NCBI GenBank assembly: GCA_045126215.1
Contig: JBGVOD010000011.1
Location: 1 to 64,000 of the forward strand
Direction of reading: 5' to 3'
Length of the DNA: 64,000 nucleotides
DNA from: SVEL01 sp045126215
GTDB lineage: Bacteria; Bacillota; Clostridia; Lachnospirales; Lachnospiraceae
This document shows, one piece after another, positions 34,549-44,069 of this stretch. The notes below the pieces were generated by a model. The model saw only the letters and a program-made list of their open reading frames with translations, did no database searches and had not been told where the DNA came from. The stretch's first letter is position 1. Each line of letters begins with the position of its first letter. The translations under genes were made by a program, and so were the position numbers.

Positions 34549-35010
34549 ATGGAAAACAAGGAAATAGAACGTAAATATTTAGTTTCAGAGGATAATCTTC
34601 CAAAAGATTTAGAAACATATCCTTTTCATATCATTGAACAGGCATACTTAAACACAGAACCAGTCATACGTATTAGAAAAAGTGATGATTCCTACTATCT
34701 GACATATAAATCAAAAGGACTTATGGAGCGTACAGAGTATAATCTTCCCCTTAACGAAGAAAGTTATTCCCACCTTTTGTCAAAAGCTGATGGAAATATC
34801 ATTTCAAAGAAAAGATATTTGATTCCATATGAGGGATTTACTATTGAACTTGATATTTTCTTTGGAAAATTTGAAGGATTAATTTTAGCTGAAGTTGAAT
34901 TTGAAAACAAGAGTGCAGCCAATGATTTTACACCACCTTCCTGGTTTGGTACCGATGTAACCTTTAGTAGTGAATATCATAACAGCACTCTGTCTAAGAA
35001 AAAATTTTAA
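34549..35010 (+). CDS. CYTH-domain triphosphate tunnel protein
   Basis: 153 aa. The N-terminal ExExK signature (EIERK) and later charged strands (VIRIRKSDDSYYLTYKSKG, ERTEYNLPL, TIELDIFFGKFEGLILAEVEFE) form the eight-stranded tunnel that binds triphosphates with divalent metal. Bacterial members are tripolyphosphatases or of unknown role; adenylate cyclase activity is rare. GAGG lies 7 nt upstream. It converges on the HD-GYP gene with a gap of 5 nt. Confidence 0.9.
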   Translation: MENKEIERKYLVSEDNLPKDLETYPFHIIEQAYLNTEPVIRIRKSDDSYYLTYKSKGLMERTEYNLPLNEESYSHLLSKADGNIISKKRYLIPYEGFTIELDIFFGKFEGLILAEVEFENKSAANDFTPPSWFGTDVTFSSEYHNSTLSKKKF

Positions 35011-35015
35011 AATAT

Positions 35016-36128
35016 TTATTTTAAAGCAGTAATTTTGATGTTTTTTTCTTTTGATAAATCTACATATGCTCCACCTACAAGTATTACAGGTTTGCCAAGC
35101 TTATCCTTGTTTATCATAATGATTTTGCCGTCCATATCATCATTTACAACTACTTCATTATTGATATATGAATCTGCAATTCTTTCAAGAACTTTTCTAA
35201 GAACTATCGGATCATATGCTTCCTGATTTTCTTCGAAGATGGAAATTACATCATACGGACACATTCCTTTTCTATATACACGATTTGATGTCATTGCATC
35301 ATATACATCTGCAATAGAAATAATTTTTGCAAAAGGATGAATATCTTTATATTCAAGATTATATGGGTATCCTTTTCCATCACATTTCTCGTGATGCTGT
35401 AGTGCACAAAGTTTGATTCTTTCATCAATATTCTGATTTTTCAAAATATTGTATCCATGTATCGGATGTGTCTGTACCAATGCGTATTCTGTAGGAGTAA
35501 GTCTTCCTGGCTTTGTAATAACTTCCACTGGTATCATTACCTTTCCAATATCATGGAGCAAGCCTCCAAGAGACACTATATCTACCTCTTCATCTGAATA
35601 TCCCATCCATATTGCAATAATTCTACCCATTAATGCAACATTCACACAATGAACATATGTCAAATCATCATATCCCTCAATGCAACGTACCATATCAAAT
35701 AAGCTGACATCTGGCTTAAACTCATGTGTAATCTTCTTGATATCAGACAACAATGCATCTACATCTACAGGCGCATTCCTATAAATAACATCATTTATTG
35801 ATTCCTGCACTCTGACAACCGAACTATTGAAAATCGACTCAAACTTTTTAAACTCTTCTGTCTTTTTAATCTTCTTATAGTATGCATCTTCTTCGTATTC
35901 ATCGTCTTCATCTTCATCAAATATCATTCGTTCAAGATCATCCTGAGCATACGATATCTTTTCCTTGTCTTCTACAAAGAAATCAAAAATAGAATAATAT
36001 TTTAACTTTTCAATTATGTCTTTATCTAAAACTGTACCTCTTTTGATAACGAGATGACCACCATCTGTGTAAATATCGCTACCAACAACATCGCCAATTT
36101 TAGCTTTTATTGTTAATACTCTTCTCAT
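35016..36128 (-). CDS. HD-GYP domain protein, probable cyclic-di-GMP phosphodiesterase
   Basis: 370 aa, soluble. HD at ~165-215 (YVHCVNVALMGRIIA, GGLLHDIGKVMIP) and the GYP extension ~240-255 (HHEKCDGKGYPYNL) are intact, so hydrolysis of c-di-GMP is expected. Residues 1-75 form a small N-terminal domain as in other HD-GYP proteins, followed by an acidic stretch (~75-95). It has its own consensus promoter. It may counteract the diguanylate cyclase at 54037-55464. Confidence 0.92.
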   Translation of the reverse strand: MRRVLTIKAKIGDVVGSDIYTDGGHLVIKRGTVLDKDIIEKLKYYSIFDFFVEDKEKISYAQDDLERMIFDEDEDDEYEEDAYYKKIKKTEEFKKFESIFNSSVVRVQESINDVIYRNAPVDVDALLSDIKKITHEFKPDVSLFDMVRCIEGYDDLTYVHCVNVALMGRIIAIWMGYSDEEVDIVSLGGLLHDIGKVMIPVEVITKPGRLTPTEYALVQTHPIHGYNILKNQNIDERIKLCALQHHEKCDGKGYPYNLEYKDIHPFAKIISIADVYDAMTSNRVYRKGMCPYDVISIFEENQEAYDPIVLRKVLERIADSYINNEVVVNDDMDGKIIMINKDKLGKPVILVGGAYVDLSKEKNIKITALK

Positions 36129-36168
36129 ACTATCATCCTAACCTATGACACTACTGTAATATACTTAT

Positions 36169-36197
36169 ATTATATATTTCAATGTATTGATAGTCAA
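36169..36197 (-). promoter_or_regulatory. Promoter of the HD-GYP gene
   Basis: -35 TTGACT (complement of 36192-36197), 17-bp spacer, -10 TATAAT (complement of 36169-36174). Confidence 0.85.
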
Positions 36198-36211
36198 ACA
36201 GAATTTGCTAT

Positions 36212-37642
36212 TTATTCATCTGTCGTTTTTACATTTTCTTCAAAGAACAAAGCTGCTTCTATATCTTTATTTCTATCATCTATATCAATTTCTCTTTCGT
36301 CTTCACTTTTATAGAACTCTGAAAGTTCCTTTTCCGAAAGTTCATTGTATTCTTCTTCATTAAGAATTTCTGAATCTTTTTTCTTTTTTCTTTTTTTCTT
36401 TGACTTAAGTTTTTCTTCTCCTATAGGTTTATACTTTGCAAGCTCAGCATGGAGATTTGCAGAATATTCCTGATATTCATCATCCATCTTCTTTGTAAAC
36501 CAGCTAGAACAAAGCTGTTTTATACATGATGCAACCGGAACTGCAATAAGCATACCAAACAGACCTGCCACATCACCACCAATAGATATTGCAATAAGTG
36601 TAAAAGCTGCATTAAGTCCAACGATATCACCTACAATGTTTGGACACAAAATATTACAATCTATCTGCTGTACAATCATAAGTGCAACGACCGACCATAC
36701 GATTGACCACAAATCACCTGTAAACAACGCCATAATAGCAGCAAAAACAATACCTACAAATGGTCCAATATATGGAATAAGATTACATACACCACAGATA
36801 ATACCTATAACGAAAGCATAATCTACACCTACAATTGATAATGCAATTGTTGAAAGTACAAATACAAGGAATGCTTCTATAAGCTGACCATGAATGTATT
36901 TAGAAAATGTATAATTAACAATATGTAATGCATGTCGTACTTTTTTTCCAACTTTTGACTTTCTAAAAAGAAGGAAAAATGCTTTATCCCATAAATTAAG
37001 GAAATATTCATAACTTATAAGAATATAAATACTAAGTACAAGGGATACCATGAATGAAAAAATATTAGAACCCATCGCTAATACAAAATCTCCAACTCCA
37101 CCCAGTATACCGGCGAATGAATCTGAAATCAATACAGCAAGGTCTTCTGCTTTATCTGCAATAAATTCTCCAAAAGGAAGATTCCATTTCTCAATAAGAT
37201 GTGTAAGTGTATCAGCCGATAATGTATTATTTTCAAAATATTCATCTATAGATGTGATAATATTTGCAATTGTACTACTATTTGAAATCTGACCACCTAT
37301 CATAAGATAAATACCAAAAAATATGCCAAAAAGTATTGCAAGTACAGCTATATATGCAGTAGCGACACTTATTCCTCTGCATAAGCTCTTTTTTTCTTTT
37401 AAATATTTCCTTTTTAGAAGCCACTTTTCCACCGCTTTCATAGGTCCAAAAAGCAAATATGCTATAACAAGCGCAACAAGTATCGGACTAAGAACCTCAA
37501 AAATATCTCCACAGAAAGCGCCTACTGAATCGAAAATATCAGGTGCATAATTCACAACTACTGTAAAAAGATATACAGCCATACAAGTAACAGCTACATA
37601 TATACAAAACTTCATATATCTCTTGTCTACTTTTATCTTCAT
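36212..37642 (-). CDS. AI-2E family transporter (PerM/YtvI-like)
   Basis: 476 aa. About eight membrane helices with the family's conserved core (YGFLIPYIGPFVGIVFAAIMAL-like ... DLWSIVWSVVALMIVQQID ... LNAAFTLIAISIGG). Residues ~390-476 are a hydrophilic tail with a K/R run (KSKKKRKKKKD) and an acidic end, longer than usual. Family members include efflux proteins for AI-2 and Na+/H+ antiporters; the substrate here is unknown. Confidence 0.9.
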   Translation of the reverse strand: MKIKVDKRYMKFCIYVAVTCMAVYLFTVVVNYAPDIFDSVGAFCGDIFEVLSPILVALVIAYLLFGPMKAVEKWLLKRKYLKEKKSLCRGISVATAYIAVLAILFGIFFGIYLMIGGQISNSSTIANIITSIDEYFENNTLSADTLTHLIEKWNLPFGEFIADKAEDLAVLISDSFAGILGGVGDFVLAMGSNIFSFMVSLVLSIYILISYEYFLNLWDKAFFLLFRKSKVGKKVRHALHIVNYTFSKYIHGQLIEAFLVFVLSTIALSIVGVDYAFVIGIICGVCNLIPYIGPFVGIVFAAIMALFTGDLWSIVWSVVALMIVQQIDCNILCPNIVGDIVGLNAAFTLIAISIGGDVAGLFGMLIAVPVASCIKQLCSSWFTKKMDDEYQEYSANLHAELAKYKPIGEEKLKSKKKRKKKKDSEILNEEEYNELSEKELSEFYKSEDEREIDIDDRNKDIEAALFFEENVKTTDE

Positions 37643-37975
37643 AATCCTTCTCCAATATTTTTAATTTAGTACAGAATACTTGTAGTTTTAGTCTTATCTG
37701 CGGTAATATTGTACCACAAAATTACTCTGTTTTCTAGTTTTCATCTATATATTTTCTTTAGTTTTCAATAGCTACCAACAGTTCTTCATATACTCTACAT
37801 ATTGTATTATAAATGTATTTTTATATAGAACATTTTTCCTATAGTTTTTCCAATATTTCTACAATATCTTGTAGAAAAAGATAGAATAATCTGCTATAAT
37901 TAGTGATGTGTCTTAATTAATTAAATTAACAACGACACACAATATGTTGTAAAGTTATTGATTTGGAGTATAACT
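37643..37975. other. Divergent promoter region
   Basis: Gene-free. TGG-TACAAT (complement of 37708-37716) is a candidate extended -10 for the transporter. TGC-TATAAT (37892-37900) serves the plus-strand gene. A TGTGTC/GACACA hairpin (37907-37939) lies in the latter's leader. Confidence 0.6.
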
Positions 37976-39079
37976 ATGAAATATGCATTTCGTAACCTTC
38001 TAAGAAAAGGAAAAATATATAAGCTTACTTCACTAAATTTTAGACGATGTAATTTAGCCGCAGTATTTTTATCAGTATTTATACCTTTGATTTTATTTAT
38101 AAACATTGTTTTCTTTAATCAGACACTTATAAGACCAGAATACAATAAATACCTATTCGGCATTCTTATTACTTCCCTTGTATATCTTGTTGCATCATAT
38201 AAGATTGAACATACAAGAAAATACATAAAGTTTATGCGCCCACTATATGAATCATATCTAATCATTGATTGTATTTTTATGGCAATGTTATCCAACAGCT
38301 TTTTCAAAATTGAAGGAAGTTTATTCTATTTCTTCCTGGCAATGATTTTTTTTGCCATAGTTCCAGTCTTTGACTTATTCGAGCTAATTTCGGCCGAAGT
38401 TGCTGTTATCGCCTTTATGGTATACATTGTTAAATCAAACGATTTTCTTAATTCCCTTACAATGCAGGTTGTACTTTTTAACTTTGTAAGAATCGCTGTT
38501 ACCATTTGGAAATATGGCATAACATATAAAAATCTCGAATTAAATCATCAGGTTTATCTGGCAAAAGAGACAAAAACAAATGATGAACTTACAGGTCTTT
38601 TAAACAAAAACGGTGTTTTCAGAAAACTTTCAAATATATGGAGTGTATCGCAGAAAAACAAAGTATCATCAGGTTTTTTAATTATTGGTATTGATTATTT
38701 CAAGAAATATTTAGAAATATATGGCAGTGATGCAGCTGATAAAGCAATATTGCTTGTATCTTATGCAATAAAAGAAATTGTAAGAGAAAGAACTGATCTT
38801 ATTGCAAGAGTTGACAGCAGGAAGTTTCTTGTTATATTAAACGATATCGAAAAGAAAGAATTAATTTACTTTTCAAAAGCCATCGAAAGAAAAATAAGTC
38901 AATTAAATATTGAACACTCAGGAAACAAATTTAGTAACAGACTATCTGTAACAATTGGATTATCATACTCAAAGAACAGCGCAAATACTGATTATATGAG
39001 TATTTTTGAAAAATGCAATGTTGACTTTACATCATCAAAAAATAAAAAGAAGGAAGAGACGTTTACAGTTTGTTCATAA
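37976..39079 (+). CDS. Membrane protein with degenerate GGDEF domain
   Basis: 367 aa from an ATG 7 nt after GGAG. About six membrane helices (~20-190) then a GGDEF-fold domain (~200-350): TNDELTGLLNKNGVF and IIGIDYFKKYLEIYGSDAADKAI are recognisable, but the GGDEF signature is replaced by VDSRKF. Diguanylate cyclase activity is therefore unlikely; it may bind c-di-GMP or GTP, or act as a scaffold. No RxxD inhibitory site was seen. Confidence 0.85.
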   Translation: MKYAFRNLLRKGKIYKLTSLNFRRCNLAAVFLSVFIPLILFINIVFFNQTLIRPEYNKYLFGILITSLVYLVASYKIEHTRKYIKFMRPLYESYLIIDCIFMAMLSNSFFKIEGSLFYFFLAMIFFAIVPVFDLFELISAEVAVIAFMVYIVKSNDFLNSLTMQVVLFNFVRIAVTIWKYGITYKNLELNHQVYLAKETKTNDELTGLLNKNGVFRKLSNIWSVSQKNKVSSGFLIIGIDYFKKYLEIYGSDAADKAILLVSYAIKEIVRERTDLIARVDSRKFLVILNDIEKKELIYFSKAIERKISQLNIEHSGNKFSNRLSVTIGLSYSKNSANTDYMSIFEKCNVDFTSSKNKKKEETFTVCS

Positions 39080-39189
39080 AATATTAAATAAGCTTTTACA
39101 TTATAAACATTGTTTATTAATATACAAACTATATACTTAAAACATTGAAAGAGAAACAGCTCTTAGATAAATTTTTCATAATTTTTTAG

Positions 39190-39208
39190 GTTTGTGTAAT
39201 ACACAAAC
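39190..39208. repeat. Perfect inverted repeat downstream of the degenerate GGDEF gene
   Basis: GTTTGTGT-AAT-ACACAAAC. It lacks a following T-run and may be an operator or mRNA 3' structure. Confidence 0.5.
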
Positions 39209-39250
39209 TCCTCCCTTTTATTTATTATACAAAGTCAACCAAATAACCAA

Positions 39251-39286
39251 AACTAAAAAGGATGCTTTTCGCATCCTTTTTAGTTT
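39251..39286. terminator. Bidirectional terminator
   Basis: AACTAAAAAGGATGC/GCATCCTTTTTAGTT stem of 15 bp with TTTTC loop. It contains the stop codon of the minus-strand HAD-GNAT gene and can serve the plus-strand gene as well. Confidence 0.9.
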
Positions 39287-40485
39287 GTTTTATATTCCAA
39301 AACAACATATCCTTTTTTATTTATACCTATACTTTTGTTTTCCTCTAGTCCTGCTTTTATTGCCAGGTTGTAAGAAGCAATATTTTCTTTATTGACCTCT
39401 GCAAATATGTCATCTACCTCCAGTTCGTTTATGGCATATTCTATGACTGCTTTCACAGCCTCATATGCATATCCTTTCCTTTGATAGTCTTTTCCTATCA
39501 TATAGCCAAGTTCATGACTATATTTTGTTCCAATATCTGCTGTTTCCGATTCATGTCTGTATTCAATACCAACACGGCCAATTATCTCTCCTGTTTCTTT
39601 TAAAACTACAATCCACATACCATACATATAAAAATTATATACATTTTCAATATATTTTCTGGTATATTCTCTTTCTTCTTCAATGTTTTCAAACAGATTC
39701 GGCATATACTCTGTTATTTCCCTATCTTTATATAACTCATACATTCTTTCTACGTCATCTACACTTGCTTCTCTTAAAATCAGACGCTCTGTTTCAATAA
39801 CAATGGCCGGTTCGCCAACAGCATGGCAATAAACCATATTAACAAACGTGAAATCAAGTCCCCTGAAATCTTCAAATAATGCCGAAGCTTTTGATAAATC
39901 CTGATTTCCTGAGTTTTTATTTATAAATCCTAAGCAAGGAAATCCACCATTATATGCCGCAAGAACACCATTTTTCGAATCTTCAATTACAATACATTCT
40001 TTTGGTAAAACTCCCAGTTTTTTTGCTGTTTTAAGAAAAACAGCCGGATCAGGTTTCGATTTTCCCACTTCTTCACCACTTACCAGCACTTCAAAGTAAT
40101 CACTAATTCTAAGATTTTCTAAATTCTTTTTAATCCTTGGCATGGCTGATGATGACGCCACAGCCATCCTGATTCCTCTTTCCTTCATCTCTCTTACAAA
40201 ACGGGTTACTCCTGGAACTTCAGGATAACCCGTTTTATCTGTAAGTTTTAAAAGTACTTCATTCGTTAAATCATTAAGATGTTCAACAGTTTCATCAAAT
40301 AGTCCAAAATCATTTATAATAATATTCCACATATTATTAACCGTTCCACCAACGAACTGTTTATAATACTCGTAAGATATATCTATACCAAAATGAGTTT
40401 TCATAGTCTGTTTGTTTGCATAATAATGAACCATTTCACTATCTACAAGAACACCATCCATGTCAAAGATTATTGCCTTTAGCAT
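39280..40485 (-). CDS. HAD phosphatase/phosphomutase fused to GNAT acetyltransferase
   Basis: 401 aa, two enzymes in one chain. Residues 1-~215: HAD subfamily with beta-phosphoglucomutase-like motifs DMDGVLVDS (nucleophile D8, acid D10), SSSAMP, K in GKSKPDP and EDSKNG. Residues ~225-401: GNAT acetyltransferase of the RimJ/RimL type (ETERLILREASVDDVERMYELY, IIGRVGIEYRHESETADIGTKYSHELGYMIGKDYQRKGYAYEA). The linkage is continuous, with no frameshift or internal ribosome site evident. Substrates are unknown. The start overlaps the cyclophilin gene by 7 nt. Confidence 0.9.
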   Translation of the reverse strand: MLKAIIFDMDGVLVDSEMVHYYANKQTMKTHFGIDISYEYYKQFVGGTVNNMWNIIINDFGLFDETVEHLNDLTNEVLLKLTDKTGYPEVPGVTRFVREMKERGIRMAVASSSAMPRIKKNLENLRISDYFEVLVSGEEVGKSKPDPAVFLKTAKKLGVLPKECIVIEDSKNGVLAAYNGGFPCLGFINKNSGNQDLSKASALFEDFRGLDFTFVNMVYCHAVGEPAIVIETERLILREASVDDVERMYELYKDREITEYMPNLFENIEEEREYTRKYIENVYNFYMYGMWIVVLKETGEIIGRVGIEYRHESETADIGTKYSHELGYMIGKDYQRKGYAYEAVKAVIEYAINELEVDDIFAEVNKENIASYNLAIKAGLEENKSIGINKKGYVVLEYKTN

Positions 40486-41003
40486 GTCTCTGGTTCAGGA
40501 TAGCTTTCTCCAAAAGTATCAACTGTTACTTTTACCATCTTCTGAACTTCAAGTGGTCTGTCACCATAATCTGTTGCACATTCAGCAATTTTATTAACAT
40601 TGTCCATTCCTTCAACTACTTTACCAAATGCAGCATACTGTCCATCAAGATGTGGAGCATCTTTATGCATAATAAAGAACTGTGAACCTGCTGAATCCGG
40701 ATGCATTGCTCTTGCCATTGAAAGAACACCTGCCGTATGCTTTAGTTCATTCTTGAAACCATTATAATCAAATTCACCCTTGATATCATAACCTGGTCCA
40801 CCCATTCCTGTACCATCCGGACATCCTCCCTGAATCATAAAGCCCTTGATAACCCTATGAAAAATAAGACCATCATAAAAGCCATGATTGATAAGACTAA
40901 TAAAATTATTTACAGTATTTGGCGCAATTTCAGGATAAAGCTCTGCTTTTATAATTGCTCCGTCGTTCATTTCAATTGTTACAATTGGATTCTTTTCTGC
41001 CAT
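40479..41003 (-). CDS. Cyclophilin-type peptidyl-prolyl isomerase
   Basis: 174 aa, cytoplasmic. It has the catalytic cyclophilin core: FHRVIKGFMIQGG, GPGYDIKGEF, AGVLSMARAMHPDSAGSQFFI, LDGQYAAFGKVVEG. ATG MAEK is chosen because GAGG lies 7 nt upstream of it; the in-frame ATG six codons earlier overlaps that site. It is translationally coupled to the HAD-GNAT gene. Confidence 0.95.
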   Translation of the reverse strand: MAEKNPIVTIEMNDGAIIKAELYPEIAPNTVNNFISLINHGFYDGLIFHRVIKGFMIQGGCPDGTGMGGPGYDIKGEFDYNGFKNELKHTAGVLSMARAMHPDSAGSQFFIMHKDAPHLDGQYAAFGKVVEGMDNVNKIAECATDYGDRPLEVQKMVKVTVDTFGESYPEPETC

Positions 41004-41145
41004 CTTTTTTCCTCTTTTCATAAAAAATTTATAATTAGAGTCTTTGACTCTTTATTATCTTTTTTAGGTATTTTCAATGATTATTAAACTTCTTTTTTAC
41101 TTATATTAGTATTAGCGATTCTTATAATCCTCTTCCATAAAACTC

Positions 41146-42603
41146 CTAAAAGAAATCATATGGATAATCATTATTTGACGAATCATCATATATATGTCTT
41201 CTTTTAGTACGTTTATTCAGCAGGGTTTTCTCTCCATCTATTTCCCTATAGCTTAATGGTTTTGCATATTCCGTACCAATTACTTCATATGACTGTTTAC
41301 ATTTTTCAACATCTTTCTTAATAAATCCTAATGTTGCAATGTGTGCCGGAATGAGCATTGCAATATAAGCCAAACTATAATAGTATCCCAAAAGGCTCAG
41401 TAATATTATCACAATATATCCTAATACATACAGAAATGAGCTTGCAACATACGCTGCCGTAACCTTAGAACTAGATATTGGCAAATCACCTGCATATTTT
41501 CCTGACTGTCCATTAACCATAAATATGTAGTCCTGATCTTTATATTTATAATTCAAATACCAGACAGGCAATAATGCATATTTCTTTGCTGTAGTCTTTA
41601 TATATTTGTCATCTCCCAGTTTTTCAACACAATTTACTTTTGAGAAAAGTTTTTCGTAGCACGAATCAATAAATTTTCCCAATTTTCTCTTAGCTCTATA
41701 TTCTATTTCTTTTGACTCAAAATTGGTCTTTTCCGCATAAAAACCTGACAAATATGCCATATCAAAATCTCTGAGCCAGCTGTAATCATATGGTTCTATG
41801 TTATCCATAAATTTATCCGGCATTCTTTTCGTAGCATCAACAGGTATATTTGCATATGAAATATATAACTCTTTTTCTAAAACAAATCTCTTAATATCTG
41901 ACACTTCATTATAAGATGACCCCATAATACCAGGCCTATTTTCAACATGTGTATCAGTTCTTTCTGTCTCAAGCACAAGCTTAGAATGTATATCATAATC
42001 ATATAAAAAGAATGGTACATATATTCCCTGCATACTATCAAGTGTAACTTCATTTGTAAAACTTGAAGGAACATAATGGTTTGAATGTGTCCACTCTTTA
42101 AAAATATCCTTAGCCTTTTCTTTTGTTATTCTAAAAGGTATTATCTTGTCTGGCTTCAAGGCTCCTGATAATCTTTCAGAAATAATATTTGGACTACCAC
42201 AGAATGCACACTTTGTTGCAACTGTCATCTTATCATATATAAGTTCAGCTCCACAACTATTACATTTAATACCATCATAATCCATATGTCTTTCATCTAT
42301 ATGCAAATCTTCGTATTTTTCGTCAAACGAAAAATTCTCAATATCAGTATTATTAAGAGGATCAAACTCAATATCAAATCCATCTGCTATATCAATAGAC
42401 TTATTATCTGTACCAGTATTCTCCGCAACATCTTTTTCTTGATGTTCTACAACATTACTCATTTGCTGGTTTTTCTCCTCTTCATGTTGCTTCATTTCAA
42501 ACAGGGGAATATTCAAACCACAAAAAGGACATTGCATTTCATCAGCATAAATATCGTATTTAACAGCAGCTCCACAACTACTACATCTTAAAACTCTTGC
42601 CAT
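41146..42603 (-). CDS. Membrane zinc-ribbon protein, paralogue 1
   Basis: 485 aa. Two zinc ribbons (C7-x2-C10...C25-x2-C28 and CNSCGAEL...CAFCGSPN at ~107-135), a ~250-residue soluble region (YVPFFLYDYDIHSKLVLETE ... IEPYDYSWLRDFDMAYLSGFYAEK ... YALLPVWYLNYKYKDQDYIFMVNGQSGK), then two or three membrane helices near ~385-430 and a basic tail. GGAG lies 9 nt before the ATG. It closely resembles the next gene. The family is often annotated as TFIIB-type zinc ribbon-containing; function unknown. Confidence 0.85.
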   Translation of the reverse strand: MARVLRCSSCGAAVKYDIYADEMQCPFCGLNIPLFEMKQHEEEKNQQMSNVVEHQEKDVAENTGTDNKSIDIADGFDIEFDPLNNTDIENFSFDEKYEDLHIDERHMDYDGIKCNSCGAELIYDKMTVATKCAFCGSPNIISERLSGALKPDKIIPFRITKEKAKDIFKEWTHSNHYVPSSFTNEVTLDSMQGIYVPFFLYDYDIHSKLVLETERTDTHVENRPGIMGSSYNEVSDIKRFVLEKELYISYANIPVDATKRMPDKFMDNIEPYDYSWLRDFDMAYLSGFYAEKTNFESKEIEYRAKRKLGKFIDSCYEKLFSKVNCVEKLGDDKYIKTTAKKYALLPVWYLNYKYKDQDYIFMVNGQSGKYAGDLPISSSKVTAAYVASSFLYVLGYIVIILLSLLGYYYSLAYIAMLIPAHIATLGFIKKDVEKCKQSYEVIGTEYAKPLSYREIDGEKTLLNKRTKRRHIYDDSSNNDYPYDFF

Positions 42604-42686
42604 AATTATCAACTCCAATACCTTATCAGCTTATCGCATTATTACATACGCTATATATTAAAAATATTGCAATCAAAACAGAATAC

Positions 42687-44042
42687 TCAATAATTTTCAT
42701 CTGACATATCCACATATCTTCTTTCAGTATACTTCTTTAAAAGCGTTTTCTTTTCCTTACTTTCCCTATAGCTAAGTGGCTTAGTATACTCTTTGCTATA
42801 CACATCATAAGATTGTGTATATTGGGGAACAGGTTTATCAATACGTTTTAATGAAGCTATATGTATTGGAACAAACAAAAGCCCTATGATTAACCCTTTA
42901 GAAAACCCAAGAAGAAATAAAGCAGCTGACACTATGTATATTATTACAAATACACTTGATGTCGTACGATTGCACCCCGTAACCTTTTCAGACGATACCG
43001 GTAAATCTCCTGCGCATTTCCCAGACTGTCCGTTAATAGCATAAAAATAATCATTTCCATTATATTTATAATTCAAATACCATATTGGTAACAAAGCATA
43101 ATTCTTTTTCTTTGTCTTGATATAAAGATTTTCACCTATTATATTAGTTTTACTAGTTCCTGATAGTCTAGTTCCACTAGTTTTTGATAGTCTTTCTTCA
43201 TACAAATCATTAATAAATTTTCTTAATTTTTTTCTTGTTCTATATTCAATTTCTTTTGAATCAAAATTTGTTTTTTCTGCATAAAACCCCGATAAATACG
43301 CCATATCAAAGTCTCTTAGCCAACTATAATCGTACGGTTCAATATTATCCATGAACACATCCGGCATTTTTTTTGATGCATCAGCCGGGATATTCCCATA
43401 AGATATATCCATCTCTTTCTCAACAATAAACTGTCTAACAACTGTTGCCTCAATCATCCTTGTCCCTATAATGTCTCTTTCTCTCTCAATATGGCTATCT
43501 CTTGTTTCCGTCCTCATAACAACTTCCGAATGCACATCATAATCATATAGAAAGAATGGTACATATATACCTTGTATATTATCAAGCAGCTCTTCTTTTG
43601 TTATGCTATCCGGAACATATGGATTCGATCCTGTCCATTCTCTAATAATTTCTTTTGCTCTTTCTTTTGTTATTCTGAAAGGTATTATCTTATCAGGTTT
43701 TAGACCTCCTGACAACCTTTCAGAAATAATATTTGGACTACCACAAAACGCACACTTTGTTGCAACTGTTTCAGAATCATGTATAAGCTCAGCACCACAA
43801 CTGTTACACTTGATTCCGTCGTAATCCATATATTCTGCGTCACCTTGTAGTTCTTCAAATCTTTCATTAAAAGAGAACTTCTCTGTTTTTGTTTCTGTTT
43901 GTTCAGATTCTAGCTCTTTTTCCTGCTCCTTTATTTTAAATAACGGAATGCTTGTGTCACAAAAAGGACATTGCATTTCATCCAATCTTATGTCATATTT
44001 AACAGCAGCACCACAGTTACTACATCTTAAAACCTTTGCCAT
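42687..44042 (-). CDS. Membrane zinc-ribbon protein, paralogue 2
   Basis: 451 aa, clearly homologous along its whole length to paralogue 1. It keeps both zinc ribbons (CSNCGAA...CPFCD and CNSCGAEL...CAFCGSPN); the last Gly of the first ribbon is Asp here. It has a shorter linker after ribbon 1 and an extra TSGTRLSGTSKTN insert before the YALLPIWYLNYKY segment. The two genes are 83 nt apart and arose by tandem duplication. Confidence 0.85.
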   Translation of the reverse strand: MAKVLRCSNCGAAVKYDIRLDEMQCPFCDTSIPLFKIKEQEKELESEQTETKTEKFSFNERFEELQGDAEYMDYDGIKCNSCGAELIHDSETVATKCAFCGSPNIISERLSGGLKPDKIIPFRITKERAKEIIREWTGSNPYVPDSITKEELLDNIQGIYVPFFLYDYDVHSEVVMRTETRDSHIERERDIIGTRMIEATVVRQFIVEKEMDISYGNIPADASKKMPDVFMDNIEPYDYSWLRDFDMAYLSGFYAEKTNFDSKEIEYRTRKKLRKFINDLYEERLSKTSGTRLSGTSKTNIIGENLYIKTKKKNYALLPIWYLNYKYNGNDYFYAINGQSGKCAGDLPVSSEKVTGCNRTTSSVFVIIYIVSAALFLLGFSKGLIIGLLFVPIHIASLKRIDKPVPQYTQSYDVYSKEYTKPLSYRESKEKKTLLKKYTERRYVDMSDENY

Positions 44043-44069
44043 AATTATTTACTCCAGTACCTTATCAAC

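Noticed and set aside
34549..35010. CYTH protein as an adenylate cyclase
   Set aside because: Class IV cyclases are a minor branch; the sequence shows only the general triphosphate-tunnel motif, so cyclase activity is not claimed.
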